A stretch of DNA of 64,000 nucleotides from Streptomyces sp. NRRL B-24085 (lineage in GTDB: Bacteria; Actinomycetota; Actinomycetes; Streptomycetales; Streptomycetaceae): NCBI RefSeq assembly GCF_001282115.1, contig NZ_LJBR01000069.1:1-64000 (forward strand), in the 5' to 3' direction. The stretch's first letter is position 1, and each line of letters opens with the position of its first letter. The notes under the pieces were generated by a model. The model made no database searches and was not told the DNA's origin. It saw nothing but the letters and a program-made list of their open reading frames with translations. Positions 1 through 9,639 of the stretch are shown piece after piece. The translations under genes and the position numbers were made by a program.

Positions 1-45
1 GTTCTGAGGGGGGTGCGGCGCAGTAATGCGCCGCACCTACCCGAC
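1..45 (+). mobile_element. 3' end of a second group II intron copy (partial, cut by window edge)
   Basis: Bases 1-45 are identical to 9594-9638, the last four bases of domain V plus domain VI and the 3' terminus (ending CCCGAC) of the complete intron at 7217-9638. Identity stops just after the expected 3' splice point: both copies continue with CA and then diverge. So a related intron copy in the same orientation ends here; how much lies upstream cannot be seen. The downstream exon does not begin a recognisable gene before position 325. Confidence 0.85.
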
Positions 46-324
46 CACTTCGCCTGTAGGGTCTCGCCGCTCGTGACATGTCGATCTTGCGTGACCTGGG
101 CGTTCTTGGCTGTCTCACGGCCTTGTCACTCATGATCAGTCTCAAATCCGTGGCAATTCCTCGCGAGGGCGAGGTCGAGATCAGGCGGCTTGTCCGAGTC
201 GGCCGAGTACACCACGCTGAGCCCCGAGCACGAGGACTACATGTGAGCTCAGATCGCGCACCGATGAGTTTCCCGCGCCGCGCCGGTCTGTACGCGTGAG
301 ACCGACTCACGGAAGGCTGGCGCC

Positions 325-888
325 ATGCGGAAACTGATCTACGGCATGAACCTGACCCTGGACGGCTACATCGCCGCGCCCGGCGACGACATCGGCTGGG
401 GAGTGCCGAGCGACGAGTTGTTCCAGTTCTGGTCCGACCAGTTACAGGCGACCGACCTGACGCTGTACGGGCGCAAGCTGTGGCAGACGATGAGCTCCCA
501 CTGGCCGACCGGCGACCAGCAGCCCAACGCCACCCCGGCGGAGATCGAGTTCGCGCGCCGCTGGCGGGACATGTCGAAGGTGGTGTTCTCCTCGACGATC
601 GACAAGGTCGACTGGAACACCCGCCTGGTCACCGGCGACGCGGTCGCCGAGATCACCCGGCTCAAGGCCGAGGACGGCGGCCCGATGGACATCGGCGGCG
701 CGACGCTCGCCGGGGCGGCCATGCGGTCCGGGCTGATTGACGAGTACGTGCTGGCCACCGCGCCGGTCCTGGTGGGCGGCGGCACGCCGTTCTTCACTGC
801 GCTGGACAACTGGGTGAACCTGAACCTGGTGGAGACGCGGACGCTTCCCTGCGGCGTGATCCTGACCAGGTACGAGACGAGGCGCTGA
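325..888 (+). CDS. Dihydrofolate reductase family protein (RibD C-terminal fold)
   Basis: A 187-residue cytoplasmic protein of the family of small DHFR/RibD C-terminal-domain reductases. The N-terminus MRKLIYGMNLTLDGYIA is the typical first strand and loop; a LYGRKLW-type segment follows near residue 48, and the glycine-rich DIGGATLAG and PVLVGGGTPFF segments match the NADPH-binding half. Length is normal for the family. The ATG is preceded by GGAAGG at a good distance. The physiological substrate is unknown; members of this family are often annotated as deaminase/reductase without proof. It stands alone between the intron remnant and the valS region. Confidence 0.85.
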   Translation: MRKLIYGMNLTLDGYIAAPGDDIGWGVPSDELFQFWSDQLQATDLTLYGRKLWQTMSSHWPTGDQQPNATPAEIEFARRWRDMSKVVFSSTIDKVDWNTRLVTGDAVAEITRLKAEDGGPMDIGGATLAGAAMRSGLIDEYVLATAPVLVGGGTPFFTALDNWVNLNLVETRTLPCGVILTRYETRR

Positions 889-1058
889 GCAGCAGCACCT
901 GTCCGTTCTCATCCATCGTGTCAGGGAGCCATGTCGGTGAGCTGCGCACTGACACTGCCTTGACGGGCCAGCGATCCGGCTGGGGATCAATGGGCTTGGC
1001 CGTCACGGGGTCAATGTCCCAATGGTCTTGTCAGCTCCGGTGAGCGCCGACCAGGCAA

Positions 1059-1412
1059 GTGACAGAACCACAGAGAGCCCGCGCGGTGGAATCTCATCGA
1101 TCTTGTAAGTTTCCCGAGCCGACACCGCCTCATCGGAACGTGGCCTGGCCGCCGAACGGGCGCTCCAACGCCGAGATCTCCGAGTTCGACATGACCCTGC
1201 TGGTGGTGGAAAGGAACCTCGACCTGTTCCGGCACCACTTCAACCGCGATGACACGGCCGGGGACGTCACGAGCCTCGTCCTTGCCTCGAAGCCGTCCCG
1301 GCTCGTCGACCTGATCCGGACGGCCGAGTTCGACCTCGAACAGGCCCTGACGGTCGCCCGGCAGCGGCAGTTCTCCCTGGCAAGCCCCTTCGAGGGTCTG
1401 GGAATCCCGTAG
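1059..1412 (+). CDS. Small hypothetical protein, possibly a gene remnant
   Basis: A 117-codon frame. The first ~40 residues look like translated non-coding DNA, but residues 40-117 (from EISEFDMTLLVVERNLDLF) have a protein-like, helix-rich composition. No family recognised. A strong hairpin terminator follows about 18 bases after the stop, which supports a transcribed gene ending here. No convincing ribosome binding site is visible at the first ATG, so the true start may lie further in (near 1190) or the gene may be a truncated remnant. Confidence 0.35.
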   Translation: MTEPQRARAVESHRSCKFPEPTPPHRNVAWPPNGRSNAEISEFDMTLLVVERNLDLFRHHFNRDDTAGDVTSLVLASKPSRLVDLIRTAEFDLEQALTVARQRQFSLASPFEGLGIP

Positions 1413-1429
1413 GGAGAGGCCACCTCACG

Positions 1430-1464
1430 AAGGCAGCCCCGGACTATGTGTCCGGGGCTGCCTT
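1430..1464. terminator. Bidirectional hairpin terminator
   Basis: Perfect 14-bp inverted repeat (1430-1443 with 1451-1464) around a 7-base loop, between the convergent ends of the small plus-strand gene (1412) and valS (1479). Confidence 0.75.
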
Positions 1465-1478
1465 CTCTGGTCTGGCTA

Positions 1479-4118
1479 CTACGCGGGCGGCAGGTTGCTG
1501 ATCTGGTCCTGCAGCCGGACGATGTCCCCTTCGGCCTTCGTCAGTCGGGTGCGGATCTTCTCGACCACGTTGTCCGGGGCCTTCGCCAGGAACGCCTCGT
1601 TACCGAGCTTGGCCTTCGCTTGGGCCTTCTCCTTCTCGGCCGCAGCGAGGTCCTTGGCCAGCCGCTTGCGTTCGGCCGCGACGTCGATCGTGCCGGACAG
1701 GTCGAGCGCGACCGTGGCGCCGGCGACCGGGAGGGTCGCCGTGGCGCTGAAGCCGTCACCCTCAGGCTGGAGCCGGAGCAGCTGACGGATGGCGGCCTCG
1801 TGGGCAGCGAGCTGCGTACCCGCCAGGTCGAGGCGGGCGGGGACCTTCTGGCCGGGCTGGAGGCCCTGGTCCGAGCGGAAGCGGCGAACCTCGGTGATCA
1901 CCTGCTGGAGGCTCTCGATCTCCGCCTCGGCCGCGGCATCGCGGAAGCCGCTGTCCGCCGGCCAGTCGGCGATCACGACGGACTCTCGGCCGGTGAGCGT
2001 GGTCCACAGCGTCTCCGTCACGAACGGAACGATGGGATGCAGCAGGCGCAGCGTCACATCCAGGACCTCGCCCAGGACGCGCGCCGAGACCTTGGCCGCC
2101 TCACCGCTGGCCATGAACGTCGTCTTGGACAGCTCGACGTACCAGTCGAAGACCTCGTCCCACGCGAAGTGGTACAGGGCATCGGCGAGCTTCGCGAACT
2201 GGTAGTCGTCGTAATACGCGTCCGCCTCGGCCACGACGGTGTTCAACCGGGACAGGATCCAGCGGTCCGTGGCCGAGAGCTGCTCGGCCGGGGGCAGCTC
2301 GCCCTCGATCGTGGCGCCGTTCATCATCGCGAACCGCGTCGCGTTCCAGATCTTGTTGGCGAAGTTCCGGGACGCCTGGACCCAGTCCTCGCCGATCGGC
2401 ACGTCGGTACCGGGGTTGGCGCCCCGCGCGAGCGTGAACCGCAGAGCATCGGAGCCGTACTTGTCCATCCAGTCCAGCGGATTGACCGTGTTGCCGAACG
2501 ACTTCGACATCTTCTTGCCGTGCTCGTCACGGACCATGCCGTGGAACGCGATGGTATGGAAGGGGATCTCGCCGTCCATCGCGTACAGGCCGAACATCAT
2601 CATCCGCGCGACCCAGAAGAACATCAGGTCATAGCCGGTGACCATGGCCGAGTTCGGATAGAACTTGGCCAAGTCCGCGGTCTTCTCGGGCCAGCCCAGC
2701 GTGGAGAAGGGCCACAGGCCGGACGAGAACCAGGTGTCGAGGACGTCGGTGTCCTGCTCCCAGCCCTCACCGGTCGGCGGCTGCTCGTCGGGGCCGACGC
2801 ACACGGTCTCGCCGTTCGGGCCGTGCCAGACGGGGATGCGGTGGCCCCACCACAACTGCCGTGAGATGCACCAGTCGTTGAGGTTGTCGACCCAGTCGAA
2901 GTACCGCTGCGACAGGTCGGCGGGGTGGATGTCCACACGGCCGTCGCGGACCGCGTCCCCCGCGGCCTTGGCGAGCGTCTCGACCTTCACCCACCACTGC
3001 AGAGACAGCCGCGGCTCAAGGGTCGTCTTGCAGCGCGAGCAGTGGCCGACCGAGTGGACGTACGGCCGCTTCTCCGCGACGATCCGGCCGTCCGCCCGCA
3101 GCGCGGCGACGATCGCGGAACGCGCCTCGAATCGGTCCAGCCCCTCGAAAGGCCCGTGGACCGTGATGACACCGCGCTCGTCCATGACGGTCAGCGACTC
3201 CAGGCCGTGCCGCTGGCCGATGGCAAAGTCGTTGGGATCATGGGCGGGCGTGACCTTGACGGCACCGGTGCCGAACTCCGGGTCGACGTGCGTGTCGGCG
3301 ACGACGGGGATCGTCCGGCCCGTCAGCGGCAGCTTGATGCGCTTGCCGACGAGGTGCTTGTAGCGCTCGTCGTCCGGGTGAACGGCCACAGCGGTGTCAC
3401 CGAGCATGGTCTCCGCACGCGTGGTGGCGACGACGACCGCGTCGTCCCCCTCGCCGTACTTGATGGAGACAAGCTCACCGTCGTCGTCCTGGTAGTCGAC
3501 CTCGATGTCCGAGATGGCCGTCAGACAGCGCGGACACCAGTTGATGATGCGCTCGGCGCGGTAGATCAGACCGTCGTCGAACATCTTCTTGAAGACGGTC
3601 TGGACGGCACGGGACAGGCCCTCGTCCATGGTGAAGCGGTCGCGGCTCCATGCGACGCCGTTGCCCAACCGTCGCATCTGACCGGCGATCTGGCCGCCGG
3701 ACTCGGCCTTCCACTGCCAGACCCGCTCGACGAACGCCTCACGGCCCAGGTCGTGGCGGGACTTGCCTTCCTTGGCGAGCTCCCGCTCGACGACGTTCTG
3801 CGTCGCGATACCGGCGTGGTCCATGCCGGGCTGCCACAGCGTCTCGTAGCCCTGCATGCGCTTGCGGCGGGTGAGGGCATCGATCAGCGTGTGCTCGAAG
3901 GCGTGGCCCAGGTGCAGGGAGCCGGTGACGTTCGGCGGCGGGATGACGATGGTGTACGCGGGCTTTTCGCTCTTCGCGTCAGCCTCGAAGTAACCGCGCT
4001 CTACCCAGCGCTCGTACAGCGTCCCCTCTACCTCGGCCGGCGTGTACTGGGTCGGCAGTTCGGGGACGCTGTTCGGCCCGCTGGCGGGGCGCTGAGAGTT
4101 GTCGGTCACGACGGCCAT
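1479..4118 (-). CDS. valS: Valine--tRNA ligase
   Basis: Charges tRNA-Val in the cytoplasm (class Ia synthetase). The 879-residue product has [14 protein letters not shown] (HIGH motif, about residues 60-73), the editing domain, two CxxC zinc-type pairs (CPRC and CSRC), KKMSKSFGN (KMSKS) near residue 535, the anticodon-binding domain and the C-terminal coiled-coil tail. Length fits actinobacterial ValRS. I chose the ATG at 4118; a GTG three codons later is equally possible, and the longer open frame upstream has no family similarity. No T-box signature is visible in the leader. It anchors the left side of the window as ordinary chromosome. Confidence 0.97.
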   Translation of the reverse strand: MAVVTDNSQRPASGPNSVPELPTQYTPAEVEGTLYERWVERGYFEADAKSEKPAYTIVIPPPNVTGSLHLGHAFEHTLIDALTRRKRMQGYETLWQPGMDHAGIATQNVVERELAKEGKSRHDLGREAFVERVWQWKAESGGQIAGQMRRLGNGVAWSRDRFTMDEGLSRAVQTVFKKMFDDGLIYRAERIINWCPRCLTAISDIEVDYQDDDGELVSIKYGEGDDAVVVATTRAETMLGDTAVAVHPDDERYKHLVGKRIKLPLTGRTIPVVADTHVDPEFGTGAVKVTPAHDPNDFAIGQRHGLESLTVMDERGVITVHGPFEGLDRFEARSAIVAALRADGRIVAEKRPYVHSVGHCSRCKTTLEPRLSLQWWVKVETLAKAAGDAVRDGRVDIHPADLSQRYFDWVDNLNDWCISRQLWWGHRIPVWHGPNGETVCVGPDEQPPTGEGWEQDTDVLDTWFSSGLWPFSTLGWPEKTADLAKFYPNSAMVTGYDLMFFWVARMMMFGLYAMDGEIPFHTIAFHGMVRDEHGKKMSKSFGNTVNPLDWMDKYGSDALRFTLARGANPGTDVPIGEDWVQASRNFANKIWNATRFAMMNGATIEGELPPAEQLSATDRWILSRLNTVVAEADAYYDDYQFAKLADALYHFAWDEVFDWYVELSKTTFMASGEAAKVSARVLGEVLDVTLRLLHPIVPFVTETLWTTLTGRESVVIADWPADSGFRDAAAEAEIESLQQVITEVRRFRSDQGLQPGQKVPARLDLAGTQLAAHEAAIRQLLRLQPEGDGFSATATLPVAGATVALDLSGTIDVAAERKRLAKDLAAAEKEKAQAKAKLGNEAFLAKAPDNVVEKIRTRLTKAEGDIVRLQDQISNLPPA

Positions 4119-4926
4119 TCTATGGGCCCGACGTCCCTGCACTTGCCTGGCTTTTCGCCTCAAGATCAGCAGGAGACAAGGCATGCGAAAGGCCGCACGG
4201 ACACGATTCAAGTGTGACCAAGAACGCTCCCGTACGGCCACTCTCAGTTTACCGCCTTCGGGGCCGTCCTTCTGCAGGGTGGTGGCGACTCACATAGTTG
4301 GAGGAGCTCGTCGGCGGCTGCGGCTGCACGCTGTGATCCACTTGGTTCATGGGGCGGACGTGGTCGCCGCTGTTGTTCTCCTCGGCCGCTGACGCGCAGG
4401 ACTGCTGGCGTGACCCCGGTCGTCAGGGCCGGGGCCCGAACGGGATCTGCGCGAGACGCTGCCGCACCTTTGGTCGAGCGGGAGCGTTGCCGGTGCTGAA
4501 GAACGTGATGTTGCCCGAGTCGCTGATGAGCTGGGGTGCGAAGTACTCAAGCCCAGGGTGTTTCCGTATCACGGGGCACATCGGTTCGTGTGGCAAGCGG
4601 TGGCCTTCCCCGCCTAGCGCACGACGTGCAGCGGCCGGTGGCGTCTCGTCGTCGCCCGTCTTCAGGCAGCTGCGTCACCCACCCTTCGCCTTTGCAGTCC
4701 TGACAGATGCTGCCCTTCGCAGGGCAGCTACAAGCTTCGGTGGTTTCGGCGACCTGTGACTTCATCGGGGGACGGTAGCCAACACGACTTGGTCAGAGGT
4801 GGCAGATCCGGAGAACGGTTATGACGATCTATGACAGAGGACAAAGTTGTCCGTTCTCACCCAAGCCAGCCGCCGTCTCATCGAAGCCAGTCGGCTGACC
4901 TGAAGGGCGGGCATCATGTTGCGTCC
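4119..4926. other. Gene-poor stretch upstream of valS
   Basis: About 800 bases with only one weak small ORF (4547-4765, minus). It must hold the valS promoter, but I see no convincing -10/-35 pair. The other frames here lack protein-like composition. Confidence 0.5.
4547..4765 (-). CDS. Small cysteine-rich hypothetical protein
   Basis: A 72-residue frame starting at ATG with CSCPAKGSICQDCKGEGW followed by RCTSCARR: five to six cysteines in CxxC-like pairs and a CKGEG segment like a DnaJ-type zinc knuckle. That pattern suggests a small metal-binding protein. The last ~25 residues look unlike a folded protein, and no ribosome binding site precedes the ATG, so it may be a decayed gene. No neighbour is coupled to it. 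Confidence 0.35.
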   Translation of the reverse strand: MKSQVAETTEACSCPAKGSICQDCKGEGWVTQLPEDGRRRDATGRCTSCARRGRPPLATRTDVPRDTETPWA

Positions 4927-5367
4927 TCACAGGCTCCGCAGCAGACGGTCCCGCTCGTACGCGGCCTGTTCCTCCTCGCGCCGACGTGCGTACTCCGCCG
5001 AGCTCGCGACTTCTGAGGCGTCGAGGTGCACGAGATAGTCCCAGCGGCCCCGGTCGTAGCCGTCGGTGTTCTCCCAGGGCTCTGCGAGGCCGCGCAGCCG
5101 GTTCCAGTGACGCATCCGAGCCCGGAGGAGTTCGGGCGAGCCGTCGTCGTAGCGGAACGAGGCGCGCACCGGCTTGACTAGGTCCCGCAGGACACGCGCC
5201 AGAGCGGCCGCCGCGTTGTACGCGTCGCTGGAGAAGTGGTTCGCAGACCGCATCGCGTCGAACCGCGCGCTGAGGAAGGCTTCCAGTGCGTCGACGTCAG
5301 CTTTGGTGAGCGCGGCGGCATGGGTCAGCTCGCCAGCCGGGGCCGCGGACTCAGTGACGGTGCTCAT
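4927..5367 (-). CDS. Hypothetical protein, predicted helical
   Basis: A 146-residue acidic, helix-rich protein with no recognised domain; no signal peptide or membrane segment. The C-terminus (EYARRREEEQAAYERDRLL) is a charged helix. Start ATG at 5367 is preceded by AGGGGATT in the right place; a TTG one codon upstream is less likely. Composition and codon use are typical Streptomyces, so it is probably a real gene, transcribed alone. Confidence 0.65.
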   Translation of the reverse strand: MSTVTESAAPAGELTHAAALTKADVDALEAFLSARFDAMRSANHFSSDAYNAAAALARVLRDLVKPVRASFRYDDGSPELLRARMRHWNRLRGLAEPWENTDGYDRGRWDYLVHLDASEVASSAEYARRREEEQAAYERDRLLRSL

Positions 5368-5968
5368 CAATCCCCTATCGGAAGGACCGGCACGGACCGG
5401 CCGTCATTTCGCGATTGTCGCGTTGGGAGGTTATCCGACGCAATTGTCCGTGACTCGTGGAGCCTTCCGGGCAAGTCGGCGACGGACGTCCTCTGCTCGG
5501 CCGGACATCAATGACACGGCGGCTGACTTGAGTTGTGGGATCTCAGAGCGCTCGGCATGCACCAATGCTGTGACCTGCCGATCTCTGCTCTGTCTCGTAC
5601 CGATGGCCATGCTTCTGTCTCAGGAGCCTGGCCATTTCCTAGGGTTCTGACACGGGAATTGTGGCGGGCGTCCGGTGCGTCCTCTGGGAACCGTGGGCGA
5701 GCGGTCGTGGGTATGCTGCGGTGGGGTTGGTCAAGACATGGGGGCGCTGTTCGGCCGGGCGAGCAGGTGGCTGTTCGCGGATCCGGCACGCGGGAGTCGT
5801 CCCCGTGTGCGACGCGGGCAGCCGTTCATCGGTTCATCGCCATGATGGGGGGCGTTCGGCTCGTCGCCGAAGCGCCTCGGGGACTTTCAGCCGCTACCCG
5901 CTTCCCTATCCTTGTGAGGCATAAGGATCACGTGTGTGAGCCTCCGGTCGCGTCGCAGTAGGGTCACG
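5368..5968. other. Intergenic stretch without a supportable gene
   Basis: Six hundred bases; the open frames present lack good start sites and protein-like composition. It contains the promoters for the divergent genes at 5367 (minus) and 5969 (plus). No RNA gene recognised. Confidence 0.5.
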
Positions 5969-6718
5969 ATGCACACCAGCACATCCTCGGGGGGAGACGT
6001 GGCCGCGAAGAACATCCAACCCATCGAGACCCGCTACAAGGGATACCGGTTTCGCTCCCGCCTCGAAGCACGGTGGGCGGTCTTCATGGACCAGCTCGGC
6101 ATCCCATGGGACTACGAACCCCAGGGCTACATCGTTGACGGTCAGCCATATCTGCCCGACTTCCTCGTCCGACCAGACGATAAAGAAGGCGCGTTCTGGC
6201 TGGAAATCAAAGGCAGCTATCCCAGTGAAGAAGAACTTCTGAAGGCGCGGGGCCTGGCCGAAGGTACAGGGATACGGGCCTTCGTCTACTGGGCCAAACT
6301 GGAGCCCCCGGCCCCAGACCTGAGCCGTCTGTCCATGGCTGAGTACGTCGGGCCGCACGAACTCGACTACACCTGGACAAATGATCAGGGGTGGGATGAG
6401 GGCCCCGCTGGGCCTGACTCTTGGGAAGCCAGCCTGAAGCCCACAGCGTTCCTCTTCGGCCCGCAGCGTGCCAGGCAAAAGAAGAGCGGGTTCCTTTGGT
6501 GGGCGGAGTGCACCGCATGCGGATACATCAAGATCTCAACCAAGGGGCAGAGGTCGTGGTGCCCCAAGTTTGGCGACCTGCCCCTCGAAGAGATCGAACG
6601 CCGATATGGCCCGCTGTACCCCTGCTTCGGCCACCGGACCCCACGCATCCTGGCCGCCTACGCCGCCGCACGCTCCGCCCGATTCGAACACGGTGAAAGC
6701 GGCGCGCCTGACGAGTAG
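5969..6718 (+). CDS. PD-(D/E)XK nuclease-like protein
   Basis: A 249-residue protein with the layout of phage- and plasmid-borne PD-(D/E)XK proteins. An RSRLEARWAVF segment carries the early Glu, then comes a YEPQGYIVDG strand, YLPDFLV carries the catalytic Asp, and FWLEIKG is the ExK motif. The C-terminal half has a CTACGYIKI...WC cysteine group that may bind zinc. I infer a DNA-end or structure-specific nuclease; the substrate is unknown. Start at ATG 5969 (AGGG upstream); a GTG at 6001 is an alternative. Stand-alone gene just upstream of a broken NUDIX gene and the intron. Confidence 0.65.
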   Translation: MHTSTSSGGDVAAKNIQPIETRYKGYRFRSRLEARWAVFMDQLGIPWDYEPQGYIVDGQPYLPDFLVRPDDKEGAFWLEIKGSYPSEEELLKARGLAEGTGIRAFVYWAKLEPPAPDLSRLSMAEYVGPHELDYTWTNDQGWDEGPAGPDSWEASLKPTAFLFGPQRARQKKSGFLWWAECTACGYIKISTKGQRSWCPKFGDLPLEEIERRYGPLYPCFGHRTPRILAAYAAARSARFEHGESGAPDE

Positions 6719-6884
6719 TCAAGGATGGGTGGGTAAGGCCATGTGGAACGTACCGGCGCAGGTCCTCAGGCAAGACCCAGGCGATCTCAACCACTTCCCG
6801 CAGCGAGGCCGCGCGTGCGCCACTTCCGTGGCGCGGCAAGCGATGTAGATGATGTGCCGTCCGGTGCCAGGGTGGGTGCGTTTC

Positions 6885-7070
6885 CCCTAGCTTGTTGGAG
6901 CGCCTCTACGGCAAGGGCGGTCTCCTCAGCGTCTCCCGCACTGCGGCTATTCCGGACTCTCGCCGGGTTCGATGGTGCCGCCGGGGAGTGCCCAAAGGAG
7001 GTCGACCTCGGCGACGGCGCGCCGGATCAGCAGTAACCGGCCGGCCCGGTCTCTGATTCGTGGCCAATTG
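6885..7070 (-). pseudogene. Broken NUDIX hydrolase gene
   Basis: The minus strand encodes RAGRLLLIRR...LWALPGGTIEPGESPE, the first half of a NUDIX box, then a TAG at 6947-6949. The box resumes in the next frame as AAVRET and shifts again to EETALAVEAL. The canonical GX5EX7REUXEEXGU motif is thus present but split by at least two frameshifts. No intact start or C-terminus remains. It is a decayed NUDIX gene lying just before the intron insertion point. Confidence 0.75.
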
Positions 7071-7811
7071 GCCGCCGGGTGGCCATCGGTCGTGCGATCC
7101 GGCCACGGAATCTGAGATCCCAGTGCGACGCGAGGTCGCAACCAACTAGTGGCCGGCCGCGAAGGAGAGGAGAAGCCGGCCCTGGCCAGTGACCGAAGGC
7201 CAGTCCCCACCTCTGGGTGCGCTGCCGGTAACGGCGGGGTGCTAAGCCAGGGGGGTCAAGCCCAAGAGCGAGCGGAGCCATCGCAAGCAACAGGTGAAGG
7301 GGAATCCCTGAAGGACGAACGGAAGTGAACCCTCATAATTAAGGCTCGTTACAGATACACCGCGTCTATGGCCAGGAAATCGGCGGTGGAAATCCCTGAC
7401 GTTGGAATCGCGTCACACGGCACTGTCCCACTTGGGTGGGGACACGAGCGAACCAGCTCGCGTGTAGGTCACCGTGGGGATCGGGTCAGAGAGGGCGTCC
7501 TCCCAGGGAGTAACTAGTAGTTGCGGAACGCGGAAACCCCGTGTGGGTCCGGCCTTGTCGTCGGTAAGCCAGAGGTAACGATGGCTCAAATCCCCCACGG
7601 GAACAGGAAAGTCCAAGAAGCGAAAGCCGCTGGGGTGAAAGCCCAGGGGAAAGGCCGGACACAGGGAACTCTCTCCCTCCGGCTATAACCCGGCGGATAC
7701 CGGGCAAATGCTCGGCACGGAAACGTGCGCAGACGTGGACTTGGTAGGCCATGTAGTGAACGCGGGCAAAATCCCGCACCCTTGATGCAAGTTAGACGGA
7801 GGGGCAAGGCA

Positions 7812-9542
7812 ATGGTCATGGTGGACAGCGCTACGGCCCTGACGAACGGAGTCGGGGACAGCGACTTCTGGCACAGCATCGACTGGGGCCAAGAAGAGGG
7901 CGCTGTAAGGAAATTGCGCCAGAGGATCTACAAGGCATCGCGAGACGGAAACCTGAAGCAGGTACGTAACCTGCAAAAGCTCATGCTGCGGTCACGGGCT
8001 AACACGCTCACGAGCGTCCGGCGCGTAACGCAGCGGAGCACCGGAAAGAAGACAGCAGGAATCGACGGACAGACGGCACTTACCCCGGAACGTCGGGGCA
8101 AGTTAGCCAGGACGCTACTGGCCGAGCCTGTGTCCGCAGCCAAGCCTGTCAAACGTGTATACATCCCTAAAGCCAACGGAAAGAAGCGGCCTCTTGGTAT
8201 CCCGGTCATCGTTGACCGGGTGCAGCAGGCCAGGGCGAAAAATGCCCTGGAGCCGGAGTGGGAAGCACGATTCGAGGCCCGAAGCTACGGCTTCCGTCCC
8301 GGTCGTGGCTGCCACGACGCCATCGACAGCATCTTCAAGATTGCCTCCCTGAAGCGGGCGAAAAGATTGTGGGTGTTGGACGCGGACCTGTCGGCCGCCT
8401 TCGATCGCATCAACCACGACGTACTGATGGGCAGGTTGGGAAACTTCCCGGCCAGACAGCAGGTACGCGAGTGGTTGAAGGCAGGTGTTATGGAGCGAGG
8501 GACATACTCCCGCACGGAGGAAGGCACCCCACAAGGGGGAGTCATCAGCCCGTTGCTCTTAAACATTGCCCTGCATGGGATGGGAGACGCCATCGGAGCC
8601 AACTTACCCCGGAGCATGCGGGTAAAGATGGCAGGCGCTCCAGCCTTAGTTCGGTACGCCGACGACTTCGTGATCTTCTGTCGCACGGAGGACGAAGCAT
8701 GGCAGCTCAAGGAAAAACTATCGGTATGGCTCTCCCCGAGAGGTCTGTCCTTTAACGATGAGAAGACCCGCGTGGTCCATGTCGACGAAGGATTCGACTT
8801 CTTGGGTTGCACCGTCCGGAAGTTCAACGGAAAGCTGATCATCACACCGAGCAAGGAAGCCGTACAACGACTGAAGGCAAAGTTGCGCACCATCGTCAAG
8901 GAGTCACAGGGAGGATCAGCCCAAAAGTTGATCACTCGCCTCAACCCCTTGATCCGAGGATGGGCAACGTACTACCAACCAGTCGTTTCCAAGAAGACCT
9001 TTGCCGACCTGGATAACTACATGTTCACGATCCTGCGGCGATGGGCCCTCAAGAGCCATCGCCGTAAATCCTGGGCATGGGTTGCTTACCACTACTGGGG
9101 GAAGCGCCAAACAGGTCGGAACGACAGATGGGTGTTCGGAACCTCAGAACGCCATCTGACCAAGTTCTCTTGGACGAAGATTGTTCGCCACACCATCGTC
9201 AAAGGGGACTCCTCCAAAGACGATGCGACACTGGCAAGCTACTGGGCCGCCAGATCCCGAAAGCGGCTGCCGCAGACAGAATCCAAAAGGATTCTGAACC
9301 TGGCAGCCCGCCAAAAGGGGCTATGCCCGGGGTGTGGCCTCGACTTGATCGAAGGCGCGGGGTACGACCCAGACGATGTCAACGACTGGGCGAAGTGGTT
9401 TACGGCGAACCTTCGGGGGATCCATATTCACCACAAGACGTACCGACGTGACGGAGGTACAGACGAAACCACCAATCTGGAGGTGCGGCACACGTTGTGT
9501 CATCAGCAACTCCATGCTGATGACCACCGGAAAGGAATCTAG
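7812..9542 (+). CDS. ltrA: Group II intron-encoded reverse transcriptase/maturase with HNH endonuclease
   Basis: A 576-residue multifunctional protein that helps splicing and retrohoming of its host intron. Visible parts: RT finger and palm motifs from about residue 75, GTPQGGVISPLL at 238-249, catalytic YADD at 282-285, the maturase (X) domain at about 350-430, and a C-terminal HNH domain at about 505-568 with CPGC, HIHH and a final HTLCHQQLH. No key residue is missing. I chose the ATG at 7812 (SDFWHSIDW follows, typical of these N-termini) rather than the upstream open frame, which runs through the structured domain I-III RNA. Confidence 0.93.
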   Translation: MVMVDSATALTNGVGDSDFWHSIDWGQEEGAVRKLRQRIYKASRDGNLKQVRNLQKLMLRSRANTLTSVRRVTQRSTGKKTAGIDGQTALTPERRGKLARTLLAEPVSAAKPVKRVYIPKANGKKRPLGIPVIVDRVQQARAKNALEPEWEARFEARSYGFRPGRGCHDAIDSIFKIASLKRAKRLWVLDADLSAAFDRINHDVLMGRLGNFPARQQVREWLKAGVMERGTYSRTEEGTPQGGVISPLLLNIALHGMGDAIGANLPRSMRVKMAGAPALVRYADDFVIFCRTEDEAWQLKEKLSVWLSPRGLSFNDEKTRVVHVDEGFDFLGCTVRKFNGKLIITPSKEAVQRLKAKLRTIVKESQGGSAQKLITRLNPLIRGWATYYQPVVSKKTFADLDNYMFTILRRWALKSHRRKSWAWVAYHYWGKRQTGRNDRWVFGTSERHLTKFSWTKIVRHTIVKGDSSKDDATLASYWAARSRKRLPQTESKRILNLAARQKGLCPGCGLDLIEGAGYDPDDVNDWAKWFTANLRGIHIHHKTYRRDGGTDETTNLEVRHTLCHQQLHADDHRKGI

Positions 9543-9563
9543 ATCGCGAGCCGCGGCCCGCTT

Positions 9564-9597
9564 GAGCCGGATGCGCTGTGAGGTGCACGTCCGGTTC
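9564..9597 (+). ncRNA. Group II intron domain V
   Basis: A 34-base hairpin beginning GAGCCGG and ending CCGGTTC with a GTGA-type tetraloop, the catalytic core hairpin of group II introns, 21 bases after the IEP stop codon. Confidence 0.9.
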
Positions 9598-9639
9598 TGA
9601 GGGGGGTGCGGCGCAGTAATGCGCCGCACCTACCCGACC

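Larger units (their letters stand above)
7217..9638 (+). mobile_element. Complete group II intron with internal RT/maturase ORF
   Basis: The 2422-base ribozyme starts GTGCG (7217) and ends CCCGAC (9638). The 5' exon ends ACCTCTGG (7209-7216, IBS1), perfectly complementary to CCAGAGGT at 7569-7576 (EBS1). GTCCCC at 7203-7208 (IBS2) pairs with GGGGAC at 7438-7443 (EBS2). Domain V is at 9564-9597 and domain VI, with its unpaired A, at about 9601-9634. The pairings fix the 5' splice site. It is inserted directly before the ATG of the DUF317-like gene at 9640. All parts look intact, so it is probably mobile. Confidence 0.9.

Noticed and set aside
1446..4217. Long plus-strand open frames opposite valS
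   Set aside because: They are antisense shadows of a high-GC gene; their translations are Arg/Gly/Leu-rich without motifs, while the minus strand encodes a full ValRS.
4119..4330. Possible T-box leader upstream of valS
   Set aside because: No conserved T-box core sequence or antiterminator found on the minus strand.
4839..4852. Palindrome GGACAAAGTTGTCC resembling the CGGACA operators
   Set aside because: Spacer is six instead of five bases, the outer C is missing, and no matching promoter or leader elements accompany it.
5739..5846. A 36-codon plus-strand ORF (starting MGALFGRASRW)
   Set aside because: No ribosome binding site and no coupling to a neighbour; composition alone is not enough.
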